A stretch of 64,000 nt of DNA from Diploptera punctata (GCA_030220185.1 JASPKZ010008349.1:186001-250000); one strand, 5' to 3'; positions 30,337-42,482 are shown, counted from the stretch's first letter. The notes: generated by a model not told the origin, from the sequence alone. Numbers and translations are program-made.

Positions 30337-31023
30337 CATAAGTAATGCCACGAGTGATTTCGAATTTATCTAGAAAATTTGGAAATCAAGAGTGGCATTT
30401 GTTAGGACTATTTAACGAATCAAATTAAGCTGATTACTCTCAAATCATTATTTAAATATAGTTATTTTAAAATATTTATGTATTTAATGTAAACGGCGAT
30501 GTTTGAAAACAAATGAGAAACGTTATGTTTCACTTCTTTATCACTGCAACCAGATCATATTATTTATTGCCAAGCGGTCGCAATATTGTTAGAGTGAACT
30601 CTAGTGGAGAAAAAAATGAAACACATCGAACTGTACATTAATTAATTTCTGATGTCCTATGAAGTAAATATGACAATTATATTTTTCTGGAACGTAATTA
30701 CCTGGGGAAAAGTACGTTTAAGAAAGTGCAAACAGTGTTTTTTTTTTTTTGTGGTATAATCAATTGCTACAGATGTTTTTACATTATCTCCCGCAAGCAC
30801 TTTGTGTTAAAATTCGTGCACTATATATACAATCTGGTAGCCACATGTGGTCACTGCAAAATAATGCTATGACTTATTCAGAATGTTAAAAAGGAGGAGC
30901 TTGATTTTACAGGGATACAATTAAACTCAAAAATCGAGGTGAAAATGACTGTGATTGGTTGTAAATAAAATCACTGAAATATGATTGGTCATTGACTCCC
31001 ATTTGGGGCATGAGTTAAATAGT
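30337..31023 (+). mobile_element. MITE-M copy 5, abutting copy 4 head to tail
   Basis: Starts CATAAGTAATGCCACGAGTG at 30337 and ends TGAGTTAAATAGT at 31023. Confidence 0.8.
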
Positions 31024-31265
31024 CCAAGAAAAGCAACTGAAATGGTAGGGGCATATTAAGCAAATGGAGGATGAAAGATTACCCCCCCCAAAAATAATCG
31101 AATGGACACCATCAGGAACGAGAAGGAAAGGACGACCAAATCTCAGGTGGATCCAAGGGATTAGAGAAACTTTAAAAGACTGGGAAATAGAGGGAGAAAT
31201 GTGTTATAATAGAGACGAATAGAGAAAAATTATAAAGAGAAATTGAAGACAAATCATTGGTGCCG
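31024..31265 (+). pseudogene. LINE C-terminal fragment
   Basis: Encodes LKW, a glycine-histidine pair, KQMEDERLPP and GRPNLRWIQGIRETLKDWE, with stops and a C-run. About 70 codons. Confidence 0.65.
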
Positions 31266-31297
31266 GAAAAATGTATTAACATTGTTAAAACCGGAAA

Positions 31298-31328
31298 TTA
31301 TATATATATATATATATATATATTATTA

Positions 31329-31386
<58 letters not shown>
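31298..31386. repeat. (TA)n(ATT)n microsatellite
   Basis: TA run then a long ATT run. Confidence 0.9.
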
Positions 31387-31387
<1 letters not shown>

Positions 31388-31390
<3 letters not shown>

Positions 31391-31605
31391 AGCTTACTGT
31401 CACTATGGAACCCGTAGGTTCATGGCGGCGCGTACATAAGCTCTACAAACATCCCTATCCTGAGATAATACTTCCAATCATGCCCTGTATGATCTACTTC
31501 CCTTTAATAGTGATTAATGTTATTCACCCACCTCATTCTTTTATAGCAACTAGGCGTTTCCTCTGATTTTGTAACTAGAAACTTACGAGTTTCTCTTCCA
31601 TTCTT
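31388..31605 (-). pseudogene. LINE-L2 3' fragment
   Basis: GTCACTATGGAACCCGTAGG tail end and the ACATCCCTATCCTGAGATAA landmark, degenerate. Confidence 0.7.
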
Positions 31606-31682
31606 ACTATTATTACTATTATTTTTATTAGGCCCTACTATTACTATTACTGCTACTAGTATTATTTACACTACTAATCATT

Positions 31683-31780
31683 TGTCCCTCACCGTAGCTG
31701 AGCAGTTTAAGGCATCCTGCCTTAGCGAAGAGCTACGGAATGTGCGCTAGTTCGAATCCCCAAGGGAAAAACATTTTTTT
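31683..31780 (+). mobile_element. SINE-A head fragment
   Basis: CCGTAGCTGAGCAGTTTAAG (A box side) and GCTAGTTCGAATCCCCAAGG (B box), matching the inverted heads at 600-677 and 51840-51936. Confidence 0.7.
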
Positions 31781-32093
31781 TACGGAATTACGACTATAGT
31801 TTGTCCGTGGAATGTGTAGAGAAATTCGCCAGCTTTCCCATTAGACATCTTTCTCGCTTGAAGCTCAAGAATGAAATGAGTAACATCACGTGATCTATTC
31901 TCCTTCCTGCACTTCGTTCCGCGGCCTAATTGGCAGTGCAATTTTGCCCACCTTCTGCGTAGATGGTTTATTTCGAACAGCTTCTCTACAGATTCTAAGG
32001 GCACACTATAGTAATATGATCGGCATCCCCCATCAACGTGAGGAATTACGTATGTATATTGTCCACTCCTGTGGTCTCGAGGTAGCGTTATAT

Positions 32094-32385
32094 TGTCCAC
32101 CGCTGTGGTCTCGAGGTAGCGTGCAGCCTTGTACGCGCCGCCGGTCGGGGCAGTTTTTCTGGGTGAGGTTTTTATCGGGGTTTTTCCTCACCTGTAAGAC
32201 AAATCTCAGGAAAACTTTAAGACCCAAACGGTCCCCGAAATTATATGGTCATCATCATCATCCTTCACCGTGTGGAAAGCAACGGGAAGCTACCACACCT
32301 ACAATTCCCTCGTAAAGCTGCAAGCATAGCACGAAAATGCTATAATTGCAGTGAAGGGTCTGCCTCCGAGCAGAATTACTATGGA
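32094..32385 (+). mobile_element. SINE-B copy with duplicated A-box segment
   Basis: TTGTCCACCGCTGTGGTCTC (32093 on) is preceded by a second near-identical head start at 32058-32092. The B box is damaged. Standard tail to CAGAATTACTATGGATGG. Confidence 0.8.
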
Positions 32386-32580
32386 TGGAATAAATAATTG
32401 CTCTGACTTGAGAAAAGCAGCTATAATGGCAGTGAGATCCGATATACTGACCATCATCACGTCTATACTAGTTGGAAGACCGTTCACTTCTGCGATTGAT
32501 AAGAGGGTGTAAGACCAGCAGTCGACTGGTAGACCAAAGCCCTGTTACGAGATGCAGTTTTCATTAATAGTTGTTTGGAT

Positions 32581-33514
32581 AGACTATTTAACTCATGCCA
32601 CAAATGCTAGACAATGACCAATCACGTTTCAATTAATGTTGTTTTACAACCAATGATAGTCGTGTTTCACCTCGCTCTTTATCGATTTCTCTTTATCAGC
32701 TCCTGCTTTTGTGATAAAGAAAGCTCCTCCTTTTTAATGTTCTGAACATGTCAAAGCATTATTTTTCTCCAACAAATACACTGAATATAACAAATAATGA
32801 AAAGATTCCTTGATTTTACTGAGTTGTTTACTAAAAAATAAATGAAATAACCCTTGATTTTTTTTTTCATTGCCCCAGGTTTGTCTTTCGACATTCCTGG
32901 TTTCTCTCTTGGCATGGCGTAATTGTAACCCACTTCTGAGGTTGGGGCGCCTCGACGATATGATGGGTGATCATGATGATTATGATAGTGATGCGCCAGG
33001 AGAGTCCCTAATCCTAAACTTAACCTAAGATGAATGTGAATGATGATGATTGCGATGGCCATATGATTTCGGAGACGATTTGGGCCTTAAAGTTTTCCTG
33101 GCATTTGTCTTACAGGTGAGGAAAAGCCCCGATAAAAACCTCACCCAGAAGAACTGCCCCGACCGGGGATCGAACCCGGGCCCGCTGCGTGACAAGGCAG
33201 CACGCTAACCCGAGACCAGAGCGGTGGATTATAACCCGTAATGTTTGATTATGATATATAGTTTGATGTGTTTCATTATTTCTCCACTTGGGTGCACTCT
33301 TACAATATTGCGATCTTATTTGGCAATAAATAATATGATCAAGCAGCAGTGAAAGAACATTACCTCACATTTCTGATTTGTTTTCAAACATCGCCGTTTA
33401 CATTAAATATATAAATATTTTAAAATAAATATAGTTAAACAATGATTTGTGAGTAAACAGCTTAATTTTATTCGTTAAATAGTCCTAACAAATGGCACTC
33501 TTGATTTCCAAATT
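32581..33514 (-). mobile_element. MITE-M copy 6, interrupted by SINE-B
   Basis: Inverted MITE: 32581-32765 (GACTATTTAACTCATGCC end) and 33238-33514, separated by a SINE-B insertion; part of the middle is lost. Confidence 0.7.
32870..33228 (-). mobile_element. SINE-B with C-type tail, inserted in MITE-M
   Basis: Inverted head at 33160-33228 (GGGGATCGAACCCGGGCCCG). The tail (CCCACTTCTGAGGTTGGGGC at 32930) is the SINE-C-like one, as in 14147-14527. Confidence 0.8.
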
Positions 33515-33515
33515 C

Positions 33516-34297
33516 TCATAAGTAATGCATCGAGTGATTTCCAAATTATCGATAAATTCACGACTCACGAAGTGAGGAGTGAATTTATCTAGAGAATTTG
33601 GAAATCAAGAGTGGCATTCGTTAGGACTATTTAACGAATAAAATTAAGCTGTTTACTCACAAATCATTATTTAACTATAGTTATTATATTTAAATATTTA
33701 ATGTAAACGGCGATGTTTGAAAACAAATGAGAAACGATAGGCACGCTTCATCTGTTTTTTTTTGTTTATCACTGCAACCAGATCATACTATTTATTGCCA
33801 AAGGAACGCAATATTGTAAGGATGCTCTCTAGTGGAGAAAAAATGAAACACATCAAACTGTATATTAATTCATTTCTGATGTCGTATGATGTAAATATGA
33901 CAATTATATTTTTCTGGATTGTTACCTGGGAAAAAATACATTTAAGAAAGTGCAAACAGTGGTTTCTTTTTTTGGTGGTATAATCAATTGCTACAAATGT
34001 TTTATATTAACTCCCGCGTGCGGCATGTGTTGACATTCATGCACTATATATACAATCTGGTAGCCGTATTTCTCACAGGCACTGTCACTGCAAAATAATG
34101 GTCAGACCTGTTCAGAATATTAAAAAGGAGGAGCTTTCTTTAATATGGTAAATAGACACTGATAAATATTTCGTGAAACACGACTCTGATTGGTTGTAAA
34201 ACAGAAATCATTGAAACGTGATTGGTCATTGACTCCTCACTTCGTGAGTCGTGAATTTATAGATAATTTGGAAACCACTCGTGGCATTACTTATGAA
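33516..34297 (+). mobile_element. MITE-M copy 7, with 63-bp terminal inverted repeats
   Basis: Left end TCATAAGTAATGCATCGAGT and right end ACTCGTGGCATTACTTATGA. The two are inverted repeats over about 63 bp with a few mismatches, including the CACTTCGTGAGTCGTGAATT arm. Other copies end instead in GAGTTAAATAGT. Confidence 0.8.
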
Positions 34298-34990
34298 TAT
34301 GGACTCTGTAGTAGCATGTGAAAAAAGCTTTAGGAACTCGCAGATTTTATGGAACAACACACAGTAATTAAGAAGACAACTGAGTTAGACTAGAAGTGGT
34401 TATAATAGTAATGATGGGGTAGGAACACAATGACTTTAACATAGTGAAGTGTGACTTTCATTTCTTGGAAGTGAGAAAAATCGTGTTAAACATGTAATTA
34501 ACTTTAAAGAACGTTAAATTGTTCACATACTGCAGTTATTGAGTTGTACAGCCCTGTGTAATTGGCGCATCTGAGTTTCTGTAATTACAGTGCTGGCTTC
34601 CTCCTAGATGACACACTGGATTCCATTTCCCCCCAGGCTTTTCTGATTGAAATTTAACTGTTAGACATCTTATTCAAACCTGTACGTTACGTCAACGCCT
34701 GGTTAACATTGCTCCACAAACCGAATGATATAGTATTCATCAATTATTATTACTACTTTTACATTTTTATTTACTTTCCCAATCATAGGTTCTAGTTAAT
34801 GATTCATTCAAAAATATTCACAAACAACTTTTATGCGTTTGTTGTTTGTAAACATATCGTAACGTGTTCTATTTTAAAGGACGTAAAATAACCGAGAAGT
34901 TCTTCGCCCTCGGCGGTACTTTTAATTAATCGATTTATTTATTTGTTATAATCACAAATAAGAATTAGATGCACAAAGAAATTAAACATA
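34298..34990. other. Unassigned AT-rich sequence
   Basis: No supported frame or repeat. Confidence 0.35.
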
Positions 34991-34993
34991 GGC

Positions 34994-35495
34994 TCAATTC
35001 TGGAAATGCATTACAGGGGCTCTTGATGTCCCAACTCCTTTCAAAAAACGTAAATATATAAAACTGTTATTCTACCAGTTATATTATATGGATGCGAAAT
35101 ATAGACTCTTACTTTAAGGGAGGAAATGAGATTACGAGTAATTGAGAATAAAGTTCTAAGGACAATTTTTGGACCAAAGAGAGATGAACAGACAGGTGAA
35201 TGGAGAAGACTTGCATAGCAGAGAACTACATGGTCTCGTAGACTGCGATGGGCAGGACATGTGGCACGAATGGGGAATGAAAGACGTGCATGGAAGCTTC
35301 TTGTAGGAAAGCCAGAGGGAAAACACCCAGTTGGTAGACAAAGAATAAAGTGGGAGAATAAATTTAACCATGATTTGAGGGAAGTAGATTATACAGGGAA
35401 TGGTTGAAAAACATCTCAGGATAGGGATATATGGAGCTTACATCCAAGCTGCCATGAACCAATAGGTTGGGTAGTGCCAGTGAGTTAGTTAGGTA
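34994..35495 (+). pseudogene. LINE-L2 3' fragment, long copy
   Basis: Plus-strand L2: ATTATATGGATGCGAAATAT, GGGCAGGACATGTGGCACGA, and the tail GGTAGTGCCAGTGAGTTAGT. Degenerate coding. Confidence 0.75.
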
Positions 35496-35499
35496 TCTG

Positions 35500-36080
35500 T
35501 TATAAAATTATGCTATTTAAGAGGGAAATAAAGACGAATTTACTTGACAAACATGGAACCTTTAATCTATTTTTCTAATTTTGCTTCTGCATTTGGATTA
35601 TAATCTTTGTTATTGCAAATAATTTTTCTTTACTCGAGACGTCCATATTCATTTGATTTATTATTTTAAGGGTTAAATTCTTTCCAACATTAATAAAATT
35701 CAGAGTACAACTCCGTTGAGGGGTTAGTCACAATATCTAATGTAAGTCCTACGTATTAAAATTCAGTCTGCGTACGTTTATGCTCGCAAAACTCGAAAAA
35801 TAGTACGTCGATTGACTTGAAAATTTGTGCAATACAGAGTTTCAGCTACGGCGAGTGATTTGCTGTTAAGTAACATACAGTGCGATCAGTATAGCACTGG
35901 ACAGCAGATGCGGGGATTTCACTATACACTGCTGACGCACTCGCGGCGGGGAATGGACAGCGTAGAATCGCGGTGATACAACAAACATTTTCGTAATTAT
36001 TTCACAAATTGTCGTATTTACCAACTTTATTCAATACGGCTTTTCTTCTGCTGAAGTTTATGAGTAAGTTATTTTTTACT
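35500..36080. other. Unassigned sequence
   Basis: Includes a GC-richer patch at 35840-35980. Nothing recognised. Confidence 0.35.
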
Positions 36081-36089
36081 AGTAGAGGT

Positions 36090-36560
36090 TACCAGCCTCT
36101 AGCCAAACCCCTCTTCCTGGAGGGCAGGGAACTGGAATTTCGGAGTGTTCGTCTCCTAGAGAAGTTGCCTTCACTACGGCTTTGGGGACTTCTCTTCTCC
36201 CCACGTAACCCTGTGGACGGAGCCCTACCCAGGCACTACCCACTGGGCGAGTGGGACCTGGAGCTCACAAAAGGGCAGGGGCGCCTACTCCCTGGAGTGG
36301 ACCTCTATCAAGGGTTCCACTCTGTTACAAGAACACAGAAATAAGACAGGAACTTGAAATATTTGCAATAACTGATAAAATAGATACATATAGACAAAAA
36401 TGGAAGCAACACATAGACAGAATGAATGAAGATAGATATCCAAAACAAATAACAAAATACAAACCTAAAGGCACCCGAGATGTGGGCAGAACTAGAAAGA
36501 GATGGGCTGAAGTCGGAATGGGTCAACAGACCTAATCCATGAATGCAGATGATGATGATG
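36090..36560 (+). mobile_element. Internally deleted LINE: 5'-type block joined to C-terminal codons
   Basis: 36090-36330 is an unusually GC-rich block. From 36330 the sequence encodes QELEIFAITDKIDTYRQKW, MNEDRYPKQITKYKPKG and GRTRKRWAE, the end of an L1x-type LINE protein, followed by CCTAATCCATGAATGCAGAT and a (GAT)n tail. That the GC-rich block is a LINE 5' region is inferred. Confidence 0.5.
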
Positions 36561-36561
36561 A

Positions 36562-36795
36562 TGATGACCAACTTTATTCAAACAGGTGCTGGAAATGTTC
36601 ACCTTCGTTGTCCATACATTTCTGACACCTCTTTATAAAATTTGTAGTGCAGATTATGGACTGTTGAACGTGACGGAATTTTTACACCCGGGGATCGTGT
36701 TTCAAAAAGTATTCGTACTTGGCTGGCAGACCGAATTAACAAATATTGATCATAAATAAATACACGTTGTTCAGTCGAAAAATTATTAGCCACTA
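36562..36795 (-). pseudogene. Transposon HTH-domain fragment (DUF4817-like)
   Basis: A 64-codon minus frame (36793-36599) with NFSTEQRVFIYDQY and IPSRSTVHNLHYKFYKEV resembles the helix-turn-helix N-terminus found in insect mobile elements (DUF4817 type). No catalytic part follows. Confidence 0.55.
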
Positions 36796-37262
36796 GCTAA
36801 TACCTGGCGTGCGCTGCTACTCCTAAATAAATGTTGATGTGATTTTACAACCAGCCTTCAGCTGCTATGCTAGCCAGATAATCAGCTTATCCCGATCTTC
36901 TTGGCATCAATGAAAGACAAAAATGGTTATTGTGAGTTACCCGTAAAAGATAAACATATGCTGTCGGGGACTTTTTTGTAGAATTTTTTTAGATATTCAA
37001 TTCTGTGCACATTAATTTGGTGTATTTATTATCATTTAGGCGCGTAAACCATTTAAGCGTCAAAATAGGGACTTAATTTAACTTTTTAGCTACAAAGGGT
37101 GATTTTTAGGGGAGAAGGGGTTGAGTATTAGAACCCCCTTATAGCCTATGTGCATCCCGAGAATCTCCTGAACATTTTGCAAAAAAAAAAACATCTAAAT
37201 CGGTTTAACGGTATGGCCGCACATAGAATAAGAACAAACAAACAAACAAACAAACATTAATT
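36796..37262 (+). mobile_element. RTE-like element copy 4
   Basis: Starts CTAGCTAATACCTGGCGTGC and ends with ATCTAAATCGGTTTAACGG and (CAAA)n, then TTTTATATATTAGATT. Confidence 0.6.
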
Positions 37263-37299
37263 TTTATATATTAGATTATACAGTTAACACTTTACACTT

Positions 37300-37525
37300 A
37301 TACACACGTCATTCAGCTACTTTTGTCACGTTTTCCACTGCAAAGGGCGATTTTTAAGGGTGTAGGAGTTGAGTATCACAACTCTCTTATAGCCTGTGTT
37401 CATCCCGGAATTCTTCTGAAAATCTTGCAAAAAGCCCCATCACAATCGGATCAACGGTATGGCCGCGCATGAAGTACAAACAAACAAACAAGCCAACAAA
37501 CATTCATTTTTATATATTAGATTAT
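37300..37525 (+). mobile_element. RTE-like element 3' end, second copy
   Basis: Repeats the tail of the previous element: CACAATCGGATCAACGGTAT, CAAACAAACAAGCC, TTTTTATATATTAGATT. Confidence 0.6.
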
Positions 37526-37586
37526 TATTTATTATTACTAATATTATTATTACTACTATTATTATTATTATTACTACTCGTATTAC

Positions 37587-37637
<51 letters not shown>

Positions 37638-37660
37638 TACTATTACTATTATTATTATTA
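37526..37660. repeat. (ATT)n microsatellite
   Basis: Poly-Ile and poly-Leu frames across it are artefacts. Confidence 0.9.
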
Positions 37661-37671
37661 CTAAAGTAAAG

Positions 37672-37955
37672 TGATCCCACTACAGGCCTCAGGAGGCCCT
37701 TGGGGTAGTAGGAGGTTAAGGCTCCCACTTTTTGTAGACAATCGGCACTTGACGTCAGCCGGGTTGTCAGCCCTGCGTGACGGCCGCCTTTACCCCAGAA
37801 CAAGAGTCCAGTACTCATTTCAGTTAGAGGCTGAGTCGACCCCAGGACCATGGTGCCACCAGAGGGTTTTGGTCAGTTTAAAAATCCTGACCCCACCGGG
37901 ACTCGAACCCTCAACCTTCCGGTTTGTAGCGCAGTGCCTTAACCATTAAGCTACT
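37672..37955 (-). mobile_element. SINE-D copy
   Basis: Minus-oriented. Inverted head at right (CGGGACTCGAACCCTCAACC, TTAACCATTAAGCTAC); body CAGCCCTGCGTGACGGCCGC. Confidence 0.8.
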
Positions 37956-38020
37956 ATTACTATTATTATTATAATTATTATTACTATTATTATTACTATT
38001 ATTATTATTATTATTATACA

Positions 38021-38070
<50 letters not shown>
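37956..38070. repeat. (ATT)n and (TA)n microsatellite
   Basis: ATT-type run then about 48 bp of TA. Confidence 0.9.
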
Positions 38071-38073
<3 letters not shown>

Positions 38074-38309
38074 GATACTGCCTATTGTTTTTTTAGTTAG
38101 GTTTTGAAAGTTTGGTCCTCAGATACGGAATATTTTCAGACTTATAATTAAATATCTTAGCAGAATATATTCTAAAACGCTGTATATGCCATTAAAATAA
38201 ACCGAGATAGGTATTATAAAAATCAGCGAAATCCGACCATTAGAAATAGGGATTTATCTGAAATCCAAAATAAAAATTTACCCAAGAAACCGCCATGTTT
38301 GGTTCGTCG

Positions 38310-38465
38310 CAATTATACATTTGAAAATGCAGATTTTTGCGTGATAGTGCGTTTTGTCGTACTTACCAGCAATGGCGACCATTATTGAAAGTTCAACTTC
38401 CTACATTTCGGGGTTGCCAACCTAAATAACTATACTGTAATATTACATTTACACCCACGTGCGGG
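38310..38465 (+). repeat. Dispersed repeat K, copy 1
   Basis: CAGCAATGGCGACCATTAT, GAAAGTTCAACTTCCTACAT and GGTTGCCAACCTAAATAACT recur in order at 44225-44375. Confidence 0.65.
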
Positions 38466-39740
38466 AAGTAAAACCACTGCCCTCTATGTATACTACGTAC
38501 AATGTATATACAGAAAGCATCCAAAATGTAATGTTAATATATGTTACACGAAATAAATCACTGCATTTTAAATGAACTGAACTTTATTTGAAACAATATA
38601 AAACAATAAATACGTACTTGCGGCCATGTTATCAATAATTGTTCTCAAGGCCTCCTGTTCTTTCAAGTAATAAATATTGCTCACACTGTTAACGTTAGTC
38701 AATTGTTTATAATGAACGCAAATATTTCCAACAAAGATATTATTTTACTATTATTTACTATTTTTAAAACACCATCGCGCAAAAATAATGTACAACGCAC
38801 GTTTGTGAAGTGTTTTATAAAATCTCGGAAATTAAAAACCGAGCGATAGCGAGATTTTTAAACATTTTTCCTCGGTTCTGTAACAACCACTTCCCAACCT
38901 CACATCGTAATATTATATTTCAGACGCGACGAGTATTTAGCCGGTCTATTACACTAAAACCATTAGATGTAGGAATTCACCTGAAACGAAAATTTTAAAT
39001 CATATTTAATTAATTTAGCCGTAACAGCGCAAGCCAGATATTAGCTGGTTACTGTATATATATTTTAAATACGATTATGACACAGGAAGGATATATATTG
39101 AAGAAGGAAAATTGTTATCAGAATTCCGTTCACGGTTGAGCAGTTGGCTATGAAAGGATACCCGTTACTTTTTATGTTGATAATTATGTGTCACGTGATT
39201 ATCCCAAGCGGAAGTGCGTCACGTAATTGTGACGTCTGAAGCGTCTTACCATTAGAGATGTTTTCTGCTATTTCTTGCTGTTATTGGCTAGTTTTTGCAC
39301 TTCTCCCAGGCTTTAGTACGCTAATTGGATCGTTATTGTGCGTGCAAGCGGCTTGGAAACAGTTGATTATCCAACCATAACCCAAAACATGTACAATTTC
39401 CACAGAGTTCCGTTCTTAGTGTTTGTGATAGAATAATTATTTTAGTTGCAACTGTTAAGATTTTTATAACTTATTTTGAGATTTAGTCTCATTATATTGT
39501 AATTATTTATTTGATATGGATCATTCCATCGTAATAATACTCGTAGTACAAGTTGTATTTATTTAACGAGGCACTTTAACAACTCAGGCCATTGGCATTA
39601 CAATTCAAAGCTGGATGTGGAGAGACCGACAGTCTTAGATAGAAACCTCTTTTTTTCAAAGTCAATTTTATTTATGTACAATAAATCTACGACACCCTTC
39701 TTTTCCCATCACAAGAAATAATATTCATTAGTTTTATGGT
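38466..39740. other. Unassigned 1.3-kb stretch
   Basis: No reading frame above 62 codons and no family assigned. Confidence 0.4.
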
Positions 39741-39924
39741 CTTAACAATTTACTGACCCCGGCTGGGTTTGAGTCGCGAACCTCAGAACCAGAGGCAAGT
39801 ATAATAACACATTCTCTGTTGAATATTAATATTAACAGTTTCTGAAATTTTATAGGTTTGCTAATATTACTAAAATGACAATCGTTATGTACGTAGAATA
39901 TAATGTATTTATAAAAAACTCCAA

Positions 39925-40095
39925 GTGCGACAGGCCTTGAAGGCCCTTGGCTGCTGGCCTCACATCCACATGTGTTAATCACAGAGGTAGACGATCATAT
40001 AGCCAGTTTAGGGGTGACATGTGGTCAGCATGTCGGGTCCCCCAGTCGTTATAGCTGGTCTTCTCAACCTGGAGTCGCTAATTATACAGTAGGTA
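39925..40095 (-). mobile_element. SINE-A copy, head missing
   Basis: CCCCAGTCGTTATAGCTGGT body. Truncated at GGAGTCGCTAATTAT. A short inverted SINE-F head fragment precedes it at 39752-39790. Confidence 0.7.
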
Positions 40096-40112
40096 AATTA
40101 TATATGTCGGCC

Positions 40113-40480
40113 GCGGTGGGCTATTGGTTCTAATTCCGAGGGTCGCGGGTTCAAACGCGGTCGGGGTCGATGGACTTTTTAGGATGGAAAAATCCAAGGA
40201 GAAAGTCCTCCGGGAAGGACTTTAAGCCGTGGGTCCCGAGTCTGAAGATTTTCAGGCTCATAAAAGATCTTTAAGCCTGAATAAAAAGGCCTCTAAGCAA
40301 AATTTACCGAATTTTCACATCCTAGTACCACCTTGGTTTCCTAGATGTCAGTATGAGGCGGAACGCTGATCCCGGGCCACTCTAGCATCCATCAGAAAAC
40401 AAGTGTAACTAAATTACCATGGTTCAATTTATCCCCTGTAGGGGGAGAGCGCCCAAGTTTAGTTGAGAGAAAAAAGGGCT
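40113..40480 (+). mobile_element. SINE-F copy 1
   Basis: Head GGCCGCGGTGGGCTATTGGT and GGTCGCGGGTTCAAACGCGG, body CCGAGTCTGAAGATTTTCAG and AGATGTCAGTATGAGGCGGA, ending near GTAGGGGGAGAGCGCC. The inverted sister is at 47880-48262. Confidence 0.75.
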
Positions 40481-40689
40481 TACAAGAAAATTATATATAA
40501 CCTACACACACCAGGAATAACAAAATTAATACCGCAAACTGAAACAGTTGGAAGTATACGGTAATAAAAGCAAAAAAGTTCCAGTAAGTGTTTATCTGTA
40601 GACAAACCGTGTGAGAGATTTATTATTGCGAATATATGGTTATATATATATATATATTGCAATATTGCATCCAGATGCAAGGACAACAC

Positions 40690-40875
40690 TTTAGATAGAT
40701 AGACAGATGGAAAGCTCTACGGCCATCGCTTAAGTCTTGGCGGTGAGCGATTCATTTTGGTCCTCCTTAATAGGTAGAGCCCCGGGTTCCTGTAAAATAC
40801 ATTAGCCCCGGTTTATATTTTGAATTCAAATTTGAAGTTAATTAGCAGAGTGAAGTCGGAGGCGGGCCTTTTGGG
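40690..40875 (+). repeat. Dispersed repeat J, copy 1
   Basis: GGAAAGCTCTACGGCCATCG, GGCGGTGAGCGATTCATTTT and AAATTTGAAGTTAATTAGCA. The reverse complement occurs at 55340-55500. Confidence 0.65.
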
Positions 40876-41087
40876 GTTCTATTCCAGCATTTGCTCTTTG
40901 GATTGAGGGAAACCGCTTAAAACCTCAATCGGAATAGTCGATCACGCAGGTTCTTGCTAAGTTTGGCTTTAGGATGACTATATTATTCTCTCTATTTAAA
41001 TATAATATGCGTACATTTCAGATTATTACAATTATTCATACAATTATAAACAGCTCCTAAAGGACGTATGAGTTACAGTACAACTGT

Positions 41088-41417
41088 ATATCTTGGGAAG
41101 TAAGTAAAGTGATCCCACAACAGACCCGGAGGTCCTTGGGGTAGTAGGAGGTTAAGGCTCCCACTTTTACTAGACAATCGGCACTTTATGTCAGCCGGGT
41201 TGTCAGCCCTGCGTGACGGCCGCCTTTACCCCCAGAACAAGCGTCTGGTACTCATTTCCGTTAGAGGCTGAGTCGACCCCAGGGCCATAGTGCCGCCAGT
41301 GGGTTTGGGTCAGTTTAAAAATCCTGACCCCAACGGGACTTGAACCTTCGACCCTCCGGCTTGTAGCTCAGTGCCTTAACCACTACGCTACGGCGTGCCC
41401 CCATATCTTGGGAAGTA
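41088..41417 (-). mobile_element. SINE-D copy with 15-bp target duplication
   Basis: ATATCTTGGGAAGTA at 41088-41102 and 41403-41417 flank the element. Inverted head ACGGGACTTGAACCTTCGAC at right. Confidence 0.85.
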
Positions 41418-41677
41418 TTAATTGTATTCCTCGGTATGTTAATCTGTGAGTGAAAATTAGGCAACATAGAATGGCAATTAGACGAAAAGTCTACTTGTCA
41501 AATTAATTTGTACTAATTAGGACGATGTTTTTTTAATGAAGTCAGTGTCTGCTTGTAAAGAACATATTTGTAATTATCTCGCACATGGCTCGTTTGCGGA
41601 CCCATGTTTACTGGTACTTTTTTGCTTCAATTATCGTATACATTCAACAGTTTCAGTTTGCTATTAATTTTGATACC

Positions 41678-41680
<3 letters not shown>

Positions 41681-41742
<62 letters not shown>
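41681..41742. repeat. (GT)n microsatellite
   Basis: GT run then a short TA run. Confidence 0.95.
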
Positions 41743-41745
<3 letters not shown>

Positions 41746-41951
41746 TACTATTTTTCTTTTCTTTATAAACGACATTATTATCAATAAAATTGGAATATTT
41801 TCAGAGAACACATAAAGTATTAAAATTACGTTTATAACATATATTACAATTACCATTACTTCAAAATGAGAGAACTTATTGTTCTCGCGGCCATGATCCA
41901 TCGGGTTCAATAGGGATAATGAATTAGTTTTATGGCTTCAATATATATATA

Positions 41952-42482
41952 CTAGAAGTCCCGGCCACGCGTTGCTGTGGCTAAGGTATACGTTAAAAAA
42001 TTAAATTAAGTTGCTGTCTTTCAGCCAGATTACTTAAAACTAATACTTACACACGAAATTAATAATATTGAAAATAAAACAAACACTGAACACACTTAAA
42101 TTATGAAATAATCAATATTTGTAATTCAATTGAAATTCGTGGTTGCAACAAAAAGCACAGCCATCTGGATCTCTCTTTGTTAAATAATAAACCAAATTAT
42201 CTTACACCGCCATCTGTTAAAATCGTATAGAACTCACAGATAATTACATGGCCATCTGTTAGAATCGTATGGAACTCACAGATAATTATAACCCTTTGTT
42301 AAATAATAAACAAATAATTTGCAATAAAAAATAATGCGACTATAAATTTAGTTATAAACTACCCGAAGTCTCTAGTTGGATCAAACTGCACACAGTGTGC
42401 AAAATTTTATTAAAATCGGTTCAGTAGTTCAGGATTCCATCGCGGACAAACAACGTGACACGAAATTTTTATATATTAAGAT
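41952..42482 (+). mobile_element. RTE-like element copy 5
   Basis: Starts CTAGAAGTCCCGGCCACGCG and ends AAATCGGTTCAGTAGTTCAG ... TTTTTATATATTAAGATA. The most typical head and tail of this group in the window. An internal duplication (GCCATCTGTTA near 42210 and 42251) is visible. Confidence 0.7.

Noticed and set aside
36009..36344. 111-codon frame as a gene
   Set aside because: It spans unassigned sequence, a GC-rich repeat-like block and the start of a LINE fragment; no domain and no splice context.
37459..37674. Poly-Ile or poly-Leu proteins
   Set aside because: Translations of an (ATT)n microsatellite.
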